A stretch of 64,000 nt of DNA from positions 93,259 through 157,258 of the forward strand of contig JAAFIG010000008.1 of NCBI GenBank assembly GCA_013298595.1, in the 5' to 3' direction. This document shows, one piece after another, positions 46,571 through 55,740 of the stretch. The notes beneath the pieces were generated by a model. The model did not search any database and was not told the origin of the DNA. It saw only the letters and a list, made by a program, of their open reading frames with translations. The DNA comes from Deinococcales bacterium. GTDB lineage: Bacteria; Deinococcota; Deinococci; Deinococcales; JAAFIG01. The first letter of the stretch is position 1. The number at the start of each line of letters is the position of its first letter. A program made the translations under genes and the position numbers.

Positions 46571-48274
46571 ATGAAAAAGTATTGGATACTCGCCGTGTTA
46601 TTTGTCGCTTTGTTGGCTGCTTGTAACACACCAACGCTACCCGTAGTCATTCAACCTGAGGATGACCCTGTTACCACGGCAATTATAGAAGGTGCACCAG
46701 AAGATGTGACAAACCTATCCACAACAACTGTCTCGAACAAAGCAGTTGTGATCGATGCAGCCTTACTCGCAGCAATTGTCAAAGTAGACCGCAGCACAGG
46801 CGAAGTCATTTTTGAGGAAAGCAAATTGCCAGTTGGACTGTTAGCCGCAGGAGGTAAGCTCGAGGTTGGCAATACCATTGTGGCTCGAGGAACACCAAAG
46901 TTACGGCGCGGTATTTTAAGAAAAATCACGCAAGTGACACGCGAAAACGGTTTTGTTCGGGTCAAAACAACGCAAGGTAAACTGAATGAAGTCTTTAACG
47001 CTGGTGGTTTCCGCGTCAAACGCAAAATGCGTTTAGCCGATGCCGAGTACATTCTTTTACCCAACGGTCAAAAACAACGTTTACAACAAAATACTGGACT
47101 CTCGCCGCAATCTCTTGGTTTTCCTGTGCAAATCAATTTTTGCCCTGTTAATATCGATGGTAATACTGCCACTAAAAATGATCAGGTTTGCGTATCTGGC
47201 AGTGTTAACATCGAACTGGAATTTACTTTTGTGTTTAAGTGTGAAGGGTTTTTGTGTAGCAATCCTTTCCTTGATACCAATGTCAAAGTCATCCAAACAA
47301 CCAATCTTACCGTAACTGGCGAGTTGGGACGTACTATCAATAAACGCGTACCACTTGGCACTGTCTTACTGCCAATTATTGTGATTCCAGTTGCTTTTGT
47401 GCCGCTGACTTTTGTTCCCGAAATTGACCTCGAGGCAAGTTTAGATGGGCAAGTCAGTGTAAATTTTAAATGGAGTGCTAATCAACGCATGGAATTTACT
47501 GCAGGGTTAGCCCTCGAGAATGGCGCTTTTAGAACCTATGATCGTTTTAGTAATGATATTGATACTTCAGGAATTGATGTCAGTGTCAATATGAGTGCTG
47601 AGGCTCGAGTTGAAGCTGAAGCCAGTGTTTTGGTTTTTGGTATTGGTGGTCCAACTGTAACAGCCGGATTATTTGTCAGTTTTGAAGCAGGTTTTCCAAG
47701 GTCTCCAACGTGGTCTTTGCAAGGCGGGTTTGATGTCAGTATTGGCTTAGAGGTCGATATTTTTGGGTTGCTCCAAGCCGATACAAAGCAAGAGATTTTT
47801 GAGAAACGCTATGACCTTGCTGAAGCGCCGAATTCCAAACCGAGTATTATTGTGCAGTCCCCACTGGTGAATGAAGAGATCGAATTAGCGGTCAACACAT
47901 TTTCGAGCGGTCCTAATGCTGGCAAGAAATACATTAAGTTGCCCAAAGCGGATATCAAAACCGATGATGCAGAGGATGGTGAACGGTGTTGTAGTGTCAC
48001 ATGGGATTTTGGTAATACAGCAGATACCTCACCTCCAGGACCTCATATCCTTGAAGATGTCGTCATTATTGGTGGTCCAAATGGTGTTGCCAAAAATCAA
48101 ACAATTACGGTAACGGCAACGGACTCCAGCGGTGGAACAACAACCAAAAGCTGGAATTACAAGTATAGGGAATGTAGCAATTACGTGACCTTCGCTGCCA
48201 CAGGTTTGCGTTCATGTGTAGAACCAATGGATCCTAAATCCTTTGAAGACTTTGGTCCAAGAAGTTTTCCATAA
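46571..48274 (+). CDS. Large lipoprotein, surface protein of unknown function
   Basis: 567 aa with a lipoprotein signal: MKKYWILAVLFVALLAAC, lipobox LLAAC with Cys18 lipidated. RBS GAAAGGAG. After a short acidic linker, residues about 40-400 are beta-rich with alternating hydrophobic residues and regular VNFKW and VNMSAEARVEAEASV strands, possibly a beta-solenoid or prism. Residues about 430-545 look like a PKD/Ig-like domain (VTWDFGNTADTSPPGPH, VTATDSSGGTTTKSWNY). First gene of a four-gene operon with secreted partners. Confidence 0.75.
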   Translation: MKKYWILAVLFVALLAACNTPTLPVVIQPEDDPVTTAIIEGAPEDVTNLSTTTVSNKAVVIDAALLAAIVKVDRSTGEVIFEESKLPVGLLAAGGKLEVGNTIVARGTPKLRRGILRKITQVTRENGFVRVKTTQGKLNEVFNAGGFRVKRKMRLADAEYILLPNGQKQRLQQNTGLSPQSLGFPVQINFCPVNIDGNTATKNDQVCVSGSVNIELEFTFVFKCEGFLCSNPFLDTNVKVIQTTNLTVTGELGRTINKRVPLGTVLLPIIVIPVAFVPLTFVPEIDLEASLDGQVSVNFKWSANQRMEFTAGLALENGAFRTYDRFSNDIDTSGIDVSVNMSAEARVEAEASVLVFGIGGPTVTAGLFVSFEAGFPRSPTWSLQGGFDVSIGLEVDIFGLLQADTKQEIFEKRYDLAEAPNSKPSIIVQSPLVNEEIELAVNTFSSGPNAGKKYIKLPKADIKTDDAEDGERCCSVTWDFGNTADTSPPGPHILEDVVIIGGPNGVAKNQTITVTATDSSGGTTTKSWNYKYRECSNYVTFAATGLRSCVEPMDPKSFEDFGPRSFP

Positions 48275-48275
48275 G

Positions 48276-48470
48276 ATGCCAGACCTCGAGTATCACTTGA
48301 AAATCATTCCAGCCCAAGCAGGGCAGCCTTGGAGCGCCCTGCTTGAAGGCAACGGTGTTGTGTTGCGATTCTCGAGTTTACTTGAATTAGCGCGTTACCT
48401 CGAGGGTGTGGCACAGCAACAAAAAGCGGTTGAAATTAATCCGATTATTAAAAAGGAAGTGCGGTTATGA
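48276..48470 (+). CDS. Small cytoplasmic protein of unknown function
   Basis: 64 aa from ATG 48276, one nucleotide after the stop of the lipoprotein gene. The upstream in-frame ATG at 48243 lies inside that gene. The sequence reads as a strand-turn-helix (DLEYHLKIIPAQ, LLELARYLEGV). Overlaps the next gene by 4 nt. No family recognised; its place inside a secreted-protein operon suggests a chaperone or regulator role, unproven. Confidence 0.6.
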   Translation: MPDLEYHLKIIPAQAGQPWSALLEGNGVVLRFSSLLELARYLEGVAQQQKAVEINPIIKKEVRL

Positions 48471-49009
48471 AAAAATATGGATTTCTTTTAGTTTGCTTGT
48501 TGCCAATTGCTTTGGCACAAACAAATTACCCTGAAACCGTTACTCGGCTGATTGCTGTTGAACGCGGCAAAACAGTTGTTATAGACAGTAAGCTCGAGAC
48601 AGGTATCGAAATGCCAGATTTAAGTTGGGCATGGCGTTCAGACATGGCTTGTTTTGTGCAATTACAAGCTTGGAAATTTGAAAACAAACACAAGTTATTT
48701 GCTATTCCAACCAAGTTCTCTGGTATTGGCGAAATCACGGTGCGAGTGATTCCAAAAGATCCTGAAATCAATCTTAGCCTCTGGTACTACATGGCTGGAG
48801 CAACAGATTACCGATTGCCGCCAAAGGTCTCGAGTATGCGTGCCTGTGAAGCAGATTTTAAATGGGATCGCCCATTCAAAGGTCAAACCCAAGACCATAC
48901 CCGCTGGGTTTCAACAGGAGCTAAAGGTAACGAAAATGTGGTGATTGGTGTCAGTGCACCAAAAGATGTGACCGCTGCAGACTTTAGACTCGAGGTTACT
49001 GTTAGATGA
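48467..49009 (+). CDS. Secreted protein of unknown function (operon gene 3)
   Basis: 180 aa with signal peptide MKKYGFLLVCLLPIALA, cleavage near residue 17. The mature part has strands and two Cys (MACFVQLQ and MRACEADF) that may pair. The start matches that of the 46571 lipoprotein (MKKY), overlapping the previous gene by ATGA and the next by ATGA, so all four genes are translationally coupled. Not recognised. Confidence 0.7.
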   Translation: MKKYGFLLVCLLPIALAQTNYPETVTRLIAVERGKTVVIDSKLETGIEMPDLSWAWRSDMACFVQLQAWKFENKHKLFAIPTKFSGIGEITVRVIPKDPEINLSLWYYMAGATDYRLPPKVSSMRACEADFKWDRPFKGQTQDHTRWVSTGAKGNENVVIGVSAPKDVTAADFRLEVTVR

Positions 49010-49578
49010 AATACCTTTTAGCCGTTTTGCTTATCTCGAGCTTGGTTTTAGCTGAAAACACATTCATGCGCTCATTACGAATAGAATGGTTAAAGGCAGG
49101 AAGTATCAACAGTATGTCGGCAGCACAAACCATGACCATTTCAGGTGCTAAAGCAGCCTATCGGTACAGTATTGGCTTAGTTGGCAATCAAAAAAACGTA
49201 ATCCCATTTGGCTATTCAATGGTTGCCAATACAGATGCTCGAGTCGCCAACAGCATTGGGTTCTCATATCAAGGTAAACCAAAGGTATTTAATGAATTTG
49301 CTACTGCCACAGGTTGGCTATTTGGAGCATTAGCAGGAACGTGTTTAGGTGCTACTGAAGTTATAGGAAGACCCATGACAGATTTTTTAATGGAAACATT
49401 ATCTAAAGCAGGACAATCTGGGAAACTCACCACAGCTCAAAAACAATTTGGTGTGTTCAATATGTATATGGGTAACGTTCTTGTGACACAACCCAAAATT
49501 AGTTACAGTATCGTCATCTCGAGAACAGGTGTGGTCGGACAAGGCGGTTGGCTCGAGTATTGCAATCCTAAACAATGA
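49006..49578 (+). CDS. Secreted protein of unknown function (operon gene 4)
   Basis: 190 aa with signal peptide MKYLLAVLLISSLVLA, cleavage near residue 16. The mature part is Gly/Ala-rich with helical middle (about 100-150) and two Cys (GTCLGA and EYCNPKQ). Overlaps the upstream gene by ATGA. Convergent with the ricT-like gene 2 nt away. Family not recognised. Confidence 0.7.
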   Translation: MKYLLAVLLISSLVLAENTFMRSLRIEWLKAGSINSMSAAQTMTISGAKAAYRYSIGLVGNQKNVIPFGYSMVANTDARVANSIGFSYQGKPKVFNEFATATGWLFGALAGTCLGATEVIGRPMTDFLMETLSKAGQSGKLTTAQKQFGVFNMYMGNVLVTQPKISYSIVISRTGVVGQGGWLEYCNPKQ

Positions 49579-49580
49579 TT

Positions 49581-50372
49581 TTATCGCACTGCTTTGATTT
49601 GTTCTTTGGCAATTTCAAACCATGCCCCTTCATCAGACTTGACTTCAACTGTCTGCTTGAGGGGGTTTATTTTCATGACTTTGCCGCATTGAGTTTCGTC
49701 TTCGCTGCTGCATACTTTGGCACCTTTGCGTGGCAAGCCTTTGAGTAAATCTAAGTACATCTCGTGTTCGTATTGCAAGCAGCAGAGTAACCGCCCGCAA
49801 GGACCAGAAATTTTTTCTGGGTTCAGTGGTAATTGCTGATCTCTCGACATACGAATGGTGACTGGCGTAAATTCTTGTAAATGGTGGCTCGAGCAATTTT
49901 CTCGCCCACACACGCCAAGTACGCCAAGAATTCGAGCTTGATCGCGTGCTCCAACGGCATGAAAATGAATATGGGCAGAGGTGCGGTTGTTTAGGTCTTG
50001 GATTAATTGGCGCAACTCTTGTTTTTCTTCGCTCGAGTACGAAACAGTTAAGTTGCTGCCATCCAACGTAAACTCGAGTGTGACCACTTTGATTGGTAAG
50101 CGGTAATCGCGTACTTTGGCGCGTAGAAACCATTTTAAGTCGTTGGCATCTGCGCTTAATTTATCCCAGCGTTGCACATCTTCGGGGGTTGCTACGCGTA
50201 AGATTTCGCCGCCAACATGCTCGGAATTGCCTCGAGCTGTATCGCGCACAGTTGCAACTTCTAAGCCTCGGCGTGAATTGACCACCACTCGAGTGTTCAG
50301 TTCAAACTCGAGATCGGTTTTGAATGGATATAGCTTTGGACCATTATCAAAGCGAATAGACTGCGTAGGCAT
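49581..50372 (-). CDS. PSP1-domain protein, RicT/YaaT-like
   Basis: A 263-aa PSP1-domain protein. In Bacillus, RicT with RicA and RicF forms a Fe-S complex that stimulates RNA maturation by RNase Y. Cluster-ligand candidates are present: GVCGRENCSS and SGPCGRLLCCLQYE, then LPRKGAKV, all typical. No RicA or RicF homologue is nearby. Start ATG 50372. The family is conserved in Firmicutes, Deinococcota and others. Confidence 0.88.
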   Translation of the reverse strand: MPTQSIRFDNGPKLYPFKTDLEFELNTRVVVNSRRGLEVATVRDTARGNSEHVGGEILRVATPEDVQRWDKLSADANDLKWFLRAKVRDYRLPIKVVTLEFTLDGSNLTVSYSSEEKQELRQLIQDLNNRTSAHIHFHAVGARDQARILGVLGVCGRENCSSHHLQEFTPVTIRMSRDQQLPLNPEKISGPCGRLLCCLQYEHEMYLDLLKGLPRKGAKVCSSEDETQCGKVMKINPLKQTVEVKSDEGAWFEIAKEQIKAVR

Positions 50373-50421
50373 AATGGCGTTAGTCTAAGGCAAAAAGGTG
50401 AAAGGTTAAAGGGTTAAGTTG

Positions 50422-50805
50422 TTAATCTTGAACTGGGAATACTTTGCGGTTCATGACAAAGGCAAAACACCACAATGCAATGCCAAAAACGGGTAGTAGC
50501 CATTTGATTTCCATTTGTACGATATGGGCAACCAATGCCAGCAATAAATCGAATAAGAAACCTGCAAATGCAAAGTCTTTTAAGGTTCGGGATTTATTCC
50601 AAAAAATGGCTATCAAACCTAAGAATTTGGCAAGGCTGTTGAAAAACACCGACCAATTGGGGAATCCTAAGTGTGTGTATTCCTCATAAGATGCGTTGAG
50701 GTCGCCAAGTCCTAAGATGATTGAACCAGCAAACAACAACGTAAATAAGCCTGTGGCAAGCCAGTAGAGACGAACAGTAGCGGGTGAACCTGGGATATTG
50801 AACAT
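50422..50805 (-). CDS. DoxX-like membrane protein
   Basis: 127 aa with four hydrophobic segments and DoxX-like LGFPNWSVFFNSLAKFLGLIAI and KDFAFAGFLFDLLLALVAHI. RBS AGGAG 7 nt before the ATG. Divergent from a TetR regulator whose twin operators lie between them, so it is probably the repressed target. Exact role unknown. Confidence 0.75.
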   Translation of the reverse strand: MFNIPGSPATVRLYWLATGLFTLLFAGSIILGLGDLNASYEEYTHLGFPNWSVFFNSLAKFLGLIAIFWNKSRTLKDFAFAGFLFDLLLALVAHIVQMEIKWLLPVFGIALWCFAFVMNRKVFPVQD

Positions 50806-50871
50806 GGTATGACTCCTAAAACTTGAGTGAATTGCTTATTAAAAATACGTATGAGGAAGGTTTTTTCTAAA

Positions 50872-50914
50872 CTCTACACCGTAGAGTAGACCAACTTTAC
50901 TCTACGGTGTAGAG
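50872..50914. promoter_or_regulatory. Twin palindromic operators of the TetR regulator
   Basis: CTCTAC-acc-GTAGAG (50872-50886) and its exact reverse complement CTCTAC-ggt-GTAGAG (50900-50914), centres 28 bp apart, in the divergent gap. The second site extends to an 8-bp stem and overlaps a TAGAGT -10 box (50910-50915) for the regulator. This is the form expected for two TetR dimers. Confidence 0.85.
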
Positions 50915-50924
50915 TAAAGTCAAG

Positions 50925-51551
50925 ATGGCAAAACCTCGAGCACCTTTAACAATCCAGCGCATTCAAGAAGCCGCACTTGTTTTGATCGAACAAGTAGGAC
51001 TCGAGGCGCTTTCTATGCGAAGCCTCGCTAAAAACCTAAAAGTTGACCCAATGGCGATTTATCACCATATTCCCAATAAAGCCACACTGTTAGCAGGAGT
51101 TTACGAAAGTGTTCTTTTGGAACTATCTACTGAACAAGTTAAGAATAATTCGTGGCAAGAACAACTTAAACAATTGCTCAGGCGTTTTCGTACTCTCTCG
51201 ACGCGACACCCCAAATTATTTCCTGGACTAATTGCCTCGAGTCACACTTCAGAAGGGATTGCTAAAGCCATAGACACAATACTAGGAATTTTACTCGAGG
51301 CAGGACTGGAACCAAAAATAACAGTGCAAACAGGAGATACAGTTTTTTCACTGGTTACAGGATTTGTATTGCTCGAGTTAAATCATCTCAATGCACCGAT
51401 CATCAATGCTGAAGCTGCTCCTGCAACAAATTTGCTACTCAACAACATGGAACGATTACAACTCGAGTTGCAAAATAATCAATTTGCCGAAAGTTTTGAA
51501 TTTACCTTGCAATTCTTGGTGTCAGGTATTGAAATGCAGCTCAAGTCTTAA
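50925..51551 (+). CDS. TetR/AcrR family repressor
   Basis: 208 aa. N-terminal HTH about residues 10-55 (LTIQRIQEAALVLIEQVG, then SMRSLAKNLKVDPMAIYHHIPNK) and a helical ligand domain with a TetR_C-like core. Starts at ATG 50925, 9 nt after a TAGAGT box in the second operator, so it is expected to repress itself and the divergent DoxX-like gene. The ligand is unknown. Confidence 0.9.
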   Translation: MAKPRAPLTIQRIQEAALVLIEQVGLEALSMRSLAKNLKVDPMAIYHHIPNKATLLAGVYESVLLELSTEQVKNNSWQEQLKQLLRRFRTLSTRHPKLFPGLIASSHTSEGIAKAIDTILGILLEAGLEPKITVQTGDTVFSLVTGFVLLELNHLNAPIINAEAAPATNLLLNNMERLQLELQNNQFAESFEFTLQFLVSGIEMQLKS

Positions 51552-51597
51552 CAAACGTGCTTCCTCTTTTGACTGCTTCTTGTTAAACTTCTGCTTC

Positions 51598-52233
51598 ATG
51601 CCTCTCGAGCCTTTTTTTCCCAGCGGTCATATCGAAGTTGTTTGCGGACCCATGTTTAGCGGTAAATCCGAAGAACTGATTCGTCGTGTGACTCGAGCTT
51701 TAATTGCCAAACAAGATGTTCGTGTTTTCAAACCAGCCATAGATGATCGCTACCATGTGACTGCTGTCGCCAGCCATGCAGGACGCACTGTCGAAGCCAT
51801 AGCAATCCGTAGCACCGCAGAAATTCGCAACTCGCTTGGTTTAGCGCCACAACCCGCCTTATTCGGACTCGAGAACCCAGATGCGTTCGAGGTTAAACTG
51901 CCTGATGTTGTCGCATTCGACGAAGCTCAATTTATGGATACTGGCGTGGTTGCCTTGGCGCTCGAGTTAGCCAGAGCAGGTGTACGCGTTATTTGTGGTG
52001 GATTAGACTTAGACTTTCGCGCCGAACCATTTGGCATCATGCCAGAGCTGCTGGCTCGAGCCGAACATGTTGAAAAACTAACAGCGATTTGCCCAATTTG
52101 TGGAGCACCAGCCACTCGTACTCAGCGTTTAGTCAATGGAATGCCCGCCCGTTTCGACGACCCAGTAATCATGGTTGGAGCTGCCGAAGCTTACGAACCA
52201 CGCTGTGGAAAACATCATCAAGTTCCACGCTAA
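51598..52233 (+). CDS. tdk: Thymidine kinase
   Basis: A 211-aa type II thymidine kinase for pyrimidine salvage. P-loop GPMFSGKSEELIR, the DEAQFM metal/nucleotide motif near 104, and the lasso/zinc domain with CPICGAPATRTQRLVNG and a distal Cys (EPRCGKHH). The start ATG 51598 is chosen because upstream sequence in this frame overlaps the TetR gene and has no family similarity. Confidence 0.95.
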   Translation: MPLEPFFPSGHIEVVCGPMFSGKSEELIRRVTRALIAKQDVRVFKPAIDDRYHVTAVASHAGRTVEAIAIRSTAEIRNSLGLAPQPALFGLENPDAFEVKLPDVVAFDEAQFMDTGVVALALELARAGVRVICGGLDLDFRAEPFGIMPELLARAEHVEKLTAICPICGAPATRTQRLVNGMPARFDDPVIMVGAAEAYEPRCGKHHQVPR

Positions 52234-52253
52234 ACCAGTGATACGCTACAACC

Positions 52254-53783
52254 ATGAAAACAATCTCGAGACGAGAATTCCTAGAAAAAGCGGGTTTGTC
52301 CGCAATGGCAACCATGCTGAGCAGTTGCCCTCGAGAAACCATTGTTTTACCACCAGAACCAATTCCCTCGAGCAGTACAAATTGGGATGGTTTGTACACC
52401 ACGGCTCTTGGCGCAATTCCCAGCAATGCCAGATGGGTTGCCACCACAGGCAACGATACCAACTCTGGCAGTGCGACCCAACCATTTCTAACCATTGCTC
52501 GAGCACTCGAAGGACTACCAAAAGGCGGACAAATCATTATTAAAGATGGTGTGTATAGCGGTGCTGCTAACTGGATTAACCCAAATCTGACAGCTATCCC
52601 CAATGGTTTATCCGATTCACAACGCACCATCATCCGCGCCGAGAATCGCTTTGGCGTTCGTATTGTGCAAACTGCCCGACCAAGTGGTTACTATCAATCC
52701 ATTGTGCATCTCGCACCAAGCAGCGAGTTCATTTGGATCGATGGCATCATTGCCGAAACCACTTGGACAGCCGCTCGAGCCGATGACAGTGCCGCTTTTG
52801 TGGTCTCAGATTTAGGGCAGAACAACCGAATCACTCGAGTAATCGTGAAAAAATCTTCGTGTTGTCAATACGGTGGTTCGTTTGCTTATGGTCGTGGCGC
52901 GGTACTCGAGGATTGCCACGCCATTGGCAGTGGTCGTTACGCGTTTTACGGTGGTTCAGGCGGAGATTCCGAGCCAATGGGCAACGCCGTTTTGCGCCGA
53001 TGCACATCGTACATGCCATTTGGACCATCTATCGAACCCACTGCATCGTTTGCATTTTATGGCAGTAATGATGGTGCTTACGAGTTATGCCGCGATGTCC
53101 TGTTCGCCAATTGTTACGAACTCGACAGCCCGCATATCAAAGCGACACCTTCCAATGGTGACAATCTCAAATGGGGTTCGTTTTACTTCCCTAAAAGCGT
53201 GCGAAATGTGCGTTTGATTGGTTGCGGTAGCCTCAACGGAGGAGCCGAATATGGGGCATACTCAACCGATAACTATGGTGGCAATACTGATGTCCTAGCC
53301 GAATTTACCGATTGCTTTGCATGGGATATGCGCGTTGGCAGCTCTAATTCACTAACCGCTTTTCGCAAAGCTGATAATGGCATTATCCGCGTCAAGCAAT
53401 GCTCGGCAGGACTGATTCCAGGCGATGATCTGAGTGTACCCAGCAGCACCGAAACCAGCAACAACAACTTCTCCGACACAATAGAATACTTAACACTTCG
53501 CAACAACGGTAAAGGCGCAGAACAAAAATATGCCATTGGTAAATTTCTCTCGAGTTACGGACAAACAGGTTTTGACCAACCACAAACAAGTCTCAGGCTC
53601 TGGAATTTCCCATACGAAACCGAACTTGCATCCATCAGTGCCGAACTTATCAGCAAACCAAGTGGCGATTTACCAACCACTGCCTCGAGCAGCAGCAACC
53701 CGTTTGCCACCTCGAGTTTCACAAAGCGCATTTGGCAAGCCACGGGTCGAACTATGCCAGCACTCAGCACAATTTATGGCTAG
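52254..53783 (+). CDS. Exported beta-helix protein, Tat-type lipoprotein
   Basis: A 509-aa protein beginning MKTISRREFLEKAGLSAM, a twin-arginine signal, with a lipobox-like MLSSC ending near Cys25. From about residue 60 (GNDTNSGSATQPFLTIARAL, then GGQIIIKDGVYSG) it is a right-handed parallel beta-helix of the pectate-lyase/DUF1565 type, with repeated short strands and Asn/Cys ladders. Probably a surface polysaccharide-binding or lyase-like protein; catalytic residues cannot be set from sequence alone. Confidence 0.75.
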   Translation: MKTISRREFLEKAGLSAMATMLSSCPRETIVLPPEPIPSSSTNWDGLYTTALGAIPSNARWVATTGNDTNSGSATQPFLTIARALEGLPKGGQIIIKDGVYSGAANWINPNLTAIPNGLSDSQRTIIRAENRFGVRIVQTARPSGYYQSIVHLAPSSEFIWIDGIIAETTWTAARADDSAAFVVSDLGQNNRITRVIVKKSSCCQYGGSFAYGRGAVLEDCHAIGSGRYAFYGGSGGDSEPMGNAVLRRCTSYMPFGPSIEPTASFAFYGSNDGAYELCRDVLFANCYELDSPHIKATPSNGDNLKWGSFYFPKSVRNVRLIGCGSLNGGAEYGAYSTDNYGGNTDVLAEFTDCFAWDMRVGSSNSLTAFRKADNGIIRVKQCSAGLIPGDDLSVPSSTETSNNNFSDTIEYLTLRNNGKGAEQKYAIGKFLSSYGQTGFDQPQTSLRLWNFPYETELASISAELISKPSGDLPTTASSSSNPFATSSFTKRIWQATGRTMPALSTIYG

Positions 53784-53835
53784 TAAAAGTCGTTGAGTTG
53801 AGGCTTTCAATTTAAGCTGAGACATTTCAATTTAG

Positions 53836-54582
53836 CTAAATCTCGAGTACTAAATTTTCTTGAAATCCATGATTTGTTTCATCAGGATATCCTCGAGGGT
53901 TGGCAATAATTCTTGTCTGTCCAATTAAATAATCTTGTGCTTGGTGAATATGCCCATGAATCCATAGTGCCGCACCTGACTTTTTGATCAATTCATCTAA
54001 GCTCGAGGCGTATGCGGCACTCAGCAGATCGTTTTGATATTCCACAGGTAATGACTGCTTGCTGGGCGCGTGATGGGTAATGACAACAAGTTTTTTACCT
54101 TGCAATTCGAGAAATCGTTGCTCGAGAAAGCGCTTAGATTTTTGATGAATCATGACGGTATTGATTGAGCGTAACTTAGAAAATTGTGGACTGATCCGAA
54201 TCTTTTTGTAATCACTCATGATTCGAGTAGCCTCTATTCCTGCTACTCGAGCATCGCCAAAAAGAGCAAAATCTGTCCATAATGTGCAACCCACAAAGGT
54301 TGTATCTTCGATGGTGAAAGTATCGTTCTCGAGGATATGAATGTTGCTACCTCGAGTTTGGTTTTTGAGTTCTTCAAGCAATTTTGGATAGGCTTGCCCG
54401 TAGTATTCGTGATTGCCTAAAATGTAAAGCACAGGTTGATTGGGAAAATGTTCTTGTGCCCAGCGAACACCTTTAACCCCAAGGTGCGTGTCTCCTGCCA
54501 AAATAACAACGTCTGCGTCTGTTTGTTCGGGTGCAAATTCAGCAAACTCGAGATGCAGGTCTGAGTAAATCAGGATTTTCAT
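53836..54582 (-). CDS. Metallophosphoesterase
   Basis: A 248-aa calcineurin-like phosphoesterase. Metal ligands: DLHLEF (Asp and His at the N-terminus), GDTH, GNHEYY, VITHHAPS and HGHIHQ. Substrate unknown; this size class includes small phosphohydrolases. It overlaps the upstream dihydrouridine synthase stop by ATGA, so the two are co-translated. Confidence 0.88.
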   Translation of the reverse strand: MKILIYSDLHLEFAEFAPEQTDADVVILAGDTHLGVKGVRWAQEHFPNQPVLYILGNHEYYGQAYPKLLEELKNQTRGSNIHILENDTFTIEDTTFVGCTLWTDFALFGDARVAGIEATRIMSDYKKIRISPQFSKLRSINTVMIHQKSKRFLEQRFLELQGKKLVVITHHAPSKQSLPVEYQNDLLSAAYASSLDELIKKSGAALWIHGHIHQAQDYLIGQTRIIANPRGYPDETNHGFQENLVLEI

Positions 54583-55613
54583 TCTCGAGCGATGTGTCCA
54601 TTCAGTGTAGCGGCTTTGTGCCCTTCAAAAGCTGCTCCCATGACTACATCGTCTAAGCTAACTTCTGGAAAAATTTCGTTTAGGAGTAATCGCACATTTT
54701 CTAAACTCGAGACTTGGGTAATTTGTTGGCGAACCCTATTTGCTCCTGCAAAACCTTTGAAGTAATGCGGTAGCACTCCACGCATTTGGCGCATTCCAGT
54801 GTGTTCGCCGTACCATTCGACGTTTAATAAGCAGTGTCGGTAGGCGAGGCGCACAATGTCAGGAATCTCGAGGCTTACACCGCCGAGGACTTCTTGGAAT
54901 ATCCACGGGCGACCAATTGCACCACGTCCGATCATAATGCCGCTGGCTTTGTGTTTGCGTTCTTCAAACATGGCTTTGGTGGTCACATCGCCGCTGCCAA
55001 TCAGTGGAACTTGTAAATGGCTCGAGACTTCTTCGATTTTGTCCCAATCGGCTTGTCCTGTGTAGGCTTGTGCTCGAGTCCGTCCGTGTAGGGCGATGCT
55101 GGCTGCGCCGCCGCTCTCGAGGGCTTTGGCAACTTCGATGGCATTGTATTTATCCCAGCCAAGGCGGATTTTTGCTGATACTGGAATGGGTACAGCTTTG
55201 CCCAGTGCCGAGATTAAATCGTGGGCAAGGTCTGGGGTTTGTAGTAAACATGCCCCGCCGCCATTTTTAACAATTTTTGGAACTGGGCAACCCATGTTGA
55301 TATCAAGTGCCACTGGCTTGAATTCCTCATAGAGTTTGGCACCAGCTTCTGCCATGATTTGCGGGTCGGCTCCAAATAATTGGATTACAAGGTTTGGTTC
55401 GCCTTCGTATGGTTCACCAATTTCAAAAGATTTCTTGCCATTCATCACCACACCCATGCTCGAGACCATTTCGGTGACTGCCCAAGCAGCGCCGTACTCG
55501 CGGCAGAGCAAACGAAATGGGGCATCGGAGAAGCCTGCCATTGGGGCTAAAACAGCGCCGCCTTGCTCGAGTTGCTGGCGGTGAAAATTTGGTTTTGCAG
55601 GTGTGTTGCTCAT
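54579..55613 (-). CDS. dus: tRNA-dihydrouridine synthase
   Basis: A 344-aa flavin enzyme reducing uridines in the tRNA D-loop. Start ATG 55613, 10 nt after a TACACT box (minus strand 55629-55624); the 51-codon extension is not conserved. Motifs: APMAGFSDAPFR (FMN site), DINMGCPVPKI, catalytic Cys in NGGGACLLQ, and HGRTRAQAYTG. Upstream of the metallophosphoesterase gene in one operon and divergent from typA. Confidence 0.93.
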   Translation of the reverse strand: MSNTPAKPNFHRQQLEQGGAVLAPMAGFSDAPFRLLCREYGAAWAVTEMVSSMGVVMNGKKSFEIGEPYEGEPNLVIQLFGADPQIMAEAGAKLYEEFKPVALDINMGCPVPKIVKNGGGACLLQTPDLAHDLISALGKAVPIPVSAKIRLGWDKYNAIEVAKALESGGAASIALHGRTRAQAYTGQADWDKIEEVSSHLQVPLIGSGDVTTKAMFEERKHKASGIMIGRGAIGRPWIFQEVLGGVSLEIPDIVRLAYRHCLLNVEWYGEHTGMRQMRGVLPHYFKGFAGANRVRQQITQVSSLENVRLLLNEIFPEVSLDDVVMGAAFEGHKAATLNGHIARE

Positions 55614-55740
55614 AGCGCCGCCGAGTGTAGCAAAAATCCCGTGATTGGTGAAGGGTTTTATGGTACAGTAACTTTTGGGCGTGAAAATCACGCCGTTGTG
55701 CATTGCGAGCCGCACGCTCGCCATTTTTTTTGAGGTTTTC

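Noticed and set aside
55614..55740. Longer starts for typA (55675) and dus (55766)
   Set aside because: These extensions overlap each other divergently and lack family similarity; ATG 55741 with GAGG, and ATG 55613 with a -10 box, fit better.
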